The notes below the pieces were generated by a model, which was not told the DNA's origin, searched no databases, and saw only the letters and a program-made list of their open reading frames with translations. A stretch of DNA of 6,675 nt, from contig JAMBLL010000067.1 of assembly GCA_023336765.1 (NCBI GenBank), forward strand, positions 1-6,675, given 5' to 3'. This document shows positions 6,176 to 6,675 of the stretch, piece by piece (the first letter of the stretch is position 1; every line of letters begins with the position of its first letter). The position numbers and the translations under genes were made by a program. The DNA comes from Actinomycetes bacterium. GTDB lineage: Bacteria > Actinomycetota > Acidimicrobiia > Spongiisociales > UBA5794.

Positions 6176-6193
6176 ATCGTAAATCGTAAATCG
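6169..6193. repeat. 7-bp tandem repeat, ATCGTAA x3 plus ATCG
   Basis: Three perfect copies of ATCGTAA are followed by a partial fourth (ATCG). The first copy contains the GNAT stop codon TAA (6173-6175). Because the unit is 7 bp, TAA falls in all three plus-strand frames (6173, 6180, 6187), while the minus strand stays open and reads as FTIYDLRF-like peptide. Heptamer repeats of this kind recur in intergenic DNA of several bacterial lineages; the function is unknown. Confidence 0.85.
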
Positions 6194-6234
6194 GCTGCAG
6201 CCTGAGGACCGATAACCGGCCCTTCGGGAATGAG

Positions 6235-6260
6235 CGGGGTCGGGGTGATGCTGGCGGGGT
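6235..6260 (+). repeat. G-rich stretch with three CGGGGT units
   Basis: CGGGGT occurs twice in tandem (6235-6246) and again at 6255-6260, giving three runs of four G and one run of two G within 24 bases. This could form a weak (two-layer) G-quadruplex on the plus strand. It lies about 60 bp after the GNAT stop. No gene or terminator is evident here. Confidence 0.4.
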
Positions 6261-6261
6261 G

Positions 6262-6285
6262 CCACGTGTGAGAGAGTGGACGTGG
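6262..6285. repeat. inverted repeat CCACGT-N12-ACGTGG
   Basis: Perfect 6-bp arms at 6262-6267 and 6280-6285 flank a 12-nt loop in the non-coding stretch between GNAT and the insertion sequence. There is no T-run after it, so an intrinsic terminator is unlikely. It could be a protein site or chance. Confidence 0.35.
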
Positions 6286-6325
6286 GTCGATGTACGTAGA
6301 GGTTGTGGTGTTCGAAAGTTCATGC

Positions 6326-6675
6326 TGAGTGGTACGACTCGGCTTCCCCCTCTGTCTCGTTCCTCGACATTGGGGTTCCCCCTGTTTGCCGGTCACTTTG
6401 TTTACGCGGCTTTGTGTGTGGTGTGTTGATTGTACTTGTTCTCCCATTGGTCGGGTGAGATGTATCCCAGGGTTGAGTGAAGCCTTCTCGTGTTGTAGAG
6501 CACGATCCAGGTAAAGATCGAGGAACGTGCCTTGGCGTGGGTCCGGTACTGGTATCGGTCAACGAGCTCTCGTTTCAAGCTTCCAAAGAACGATTCAGCT
6601 ACCGCGTTGTCGTAACACACCCCGGTACGGCCCACAGACTGCACCATGTCGTAGCTGTTGAGAAGCAACCCGAAC
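6326..6675 (-). mobile_element. 3' part of an IS3-family insertion sequence, cut by the window end
   Basis: The transposase C-terminus (6675-6402) is followed by about 75 bp of non-coding DNA that should contain the right inverted repeat. The boundary at 6326 is a guess. TGAGTGGTACGACTC starts with TG, as IS3-family ends do, and contains a 14-bp near-palindrome, but the other end of the element and the target duplication lie outside the window. The element points toward the GNAT gene. Confidence 0.6.
6402..6675 (-). CDS. IS3-family transposase OrfB (rve integrase core), C-terminal fragment
   Basis: The frame enters open from the right window edge (FGLLLNSYD...) and ends at a stop at 6404-6402, so only about the last 90 residues are seen. 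CYDNAVAESFFGSLKREL is the classic block around the third catalytic residue of the DDE triad, the Glu of AESFF. YNTRRLHSTLGYISPDQWE is the conserved C-terminal signature of IS3-group OrfB proteins. A TTG at 6668 could be mistaken for a start, but homology runs through it, so it is internal. The product would cut and join DNA at the element's ends, normally made as an OrfAB fusion by frameshifting; OrfA and the first two catalytic Asp residues would lie beyond the window. No frameshift or stop breaks the visible part, so the copy may be intact. Confidence 0.92.
   Translation of the reverse strand, partial: FGLLLNSYDMVQSVGRTGVCYDNAVAESFFGSLKRELVDRYQYRTHAKARSSIFTWIVLYNTRRLHSTLGYISPDQWENKYNQHTTHKAA

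Noticed and set aside
6195..6204. GGCTGCAGCC palindrome and the CCCTTCGGG hairpin (6220-6228) as a GNAT terminator
   Set aside because: Both are short and neither is followed by a T-run, so there is no support for an intrinsic terminator.
5981..6562. Several minus-strand frames between GNAT and the IS, including FTIYDLRF-like peptide
   Set aside because: They exist only because the heptamer repeat has no stops on that strand and the IS end is open in several frames; no domain or ribosome site.
6402..6668. TTG at 6668 as the start of a small intact protein
   Set aside because: Transposase homology continues upstream through the TTG to the window edge, so this is the C-terminal part of a larger gene.

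Overview
The window looks like a piece of chromosome from a GC-rich actinobacterium-like organism, roughly 60 % GC by eye. The supports are the GC-ending codon choice, several genes without strong Shine-Dalgarno sites, TANNNT boxes placed for leaderless or near-leaderless transcripts, and protein families common in Actinomycetota (YwiC-like, Rv0183-type monoacylglycerol lipase, PGAP1-like lipase). I cannot place it below phylum level, and an uncultured lineage is possible.

Layout. Positions 4161 down to 1 (minus strand) hold a compact, apparently co-transcribed block. In transcription order it contains an MFS transporter (4161-3001), a monoacylglycerol-lipase-type alpha/beta hydrolase (2975-2178), a YwiC-like integral membrane protein (2168-1359) and a CPA1-type cation:proton antiporter (1290 to beyond position 1). 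Gaps are 25, 9 and 68 nt. The antiporter has no ATG/GTG/TTG start near its natural N-terminus. An in-frame TAG lies just upstream, and a good Shine-Dalgarno sequence points at an ATC codon. A 21-codon mini-ORF in the same frame links the YwiC stop (TAATG) to that TAG.

An 80-bp divergent intergenic region (4162-4241) with two small dyads separates this block from a plus-strand pair. That pair is a second, unrelated serine hydrolase (4242-5528) and a GNAT N-acetyltransferase (5525-6175), which overlap by GTGA. The GNAT gene ends inside a 7-bp tandem repeat that supplies its stop codon. About 225 bp of non-coding DNA follows, with a G-rich stretch and small inverted repeats. The window then runs into the 3' end of an IS3-family insertion sequence on the minus strand (transposase C-terminus 6675-6402).

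Working together. Two serine ester hydrolases flank a shared control region, with a transporter, a YwiC-like membrane protein and a proton antiporter alongside. A role in lipid or membrane-ester turnover is possible, but this is inference from neighbourhood only. I see no CRISPR array, RNA gene, toxin-antitoxin pair or defence system. The most unusual point is the apparent AUC initiation of the antiporter.
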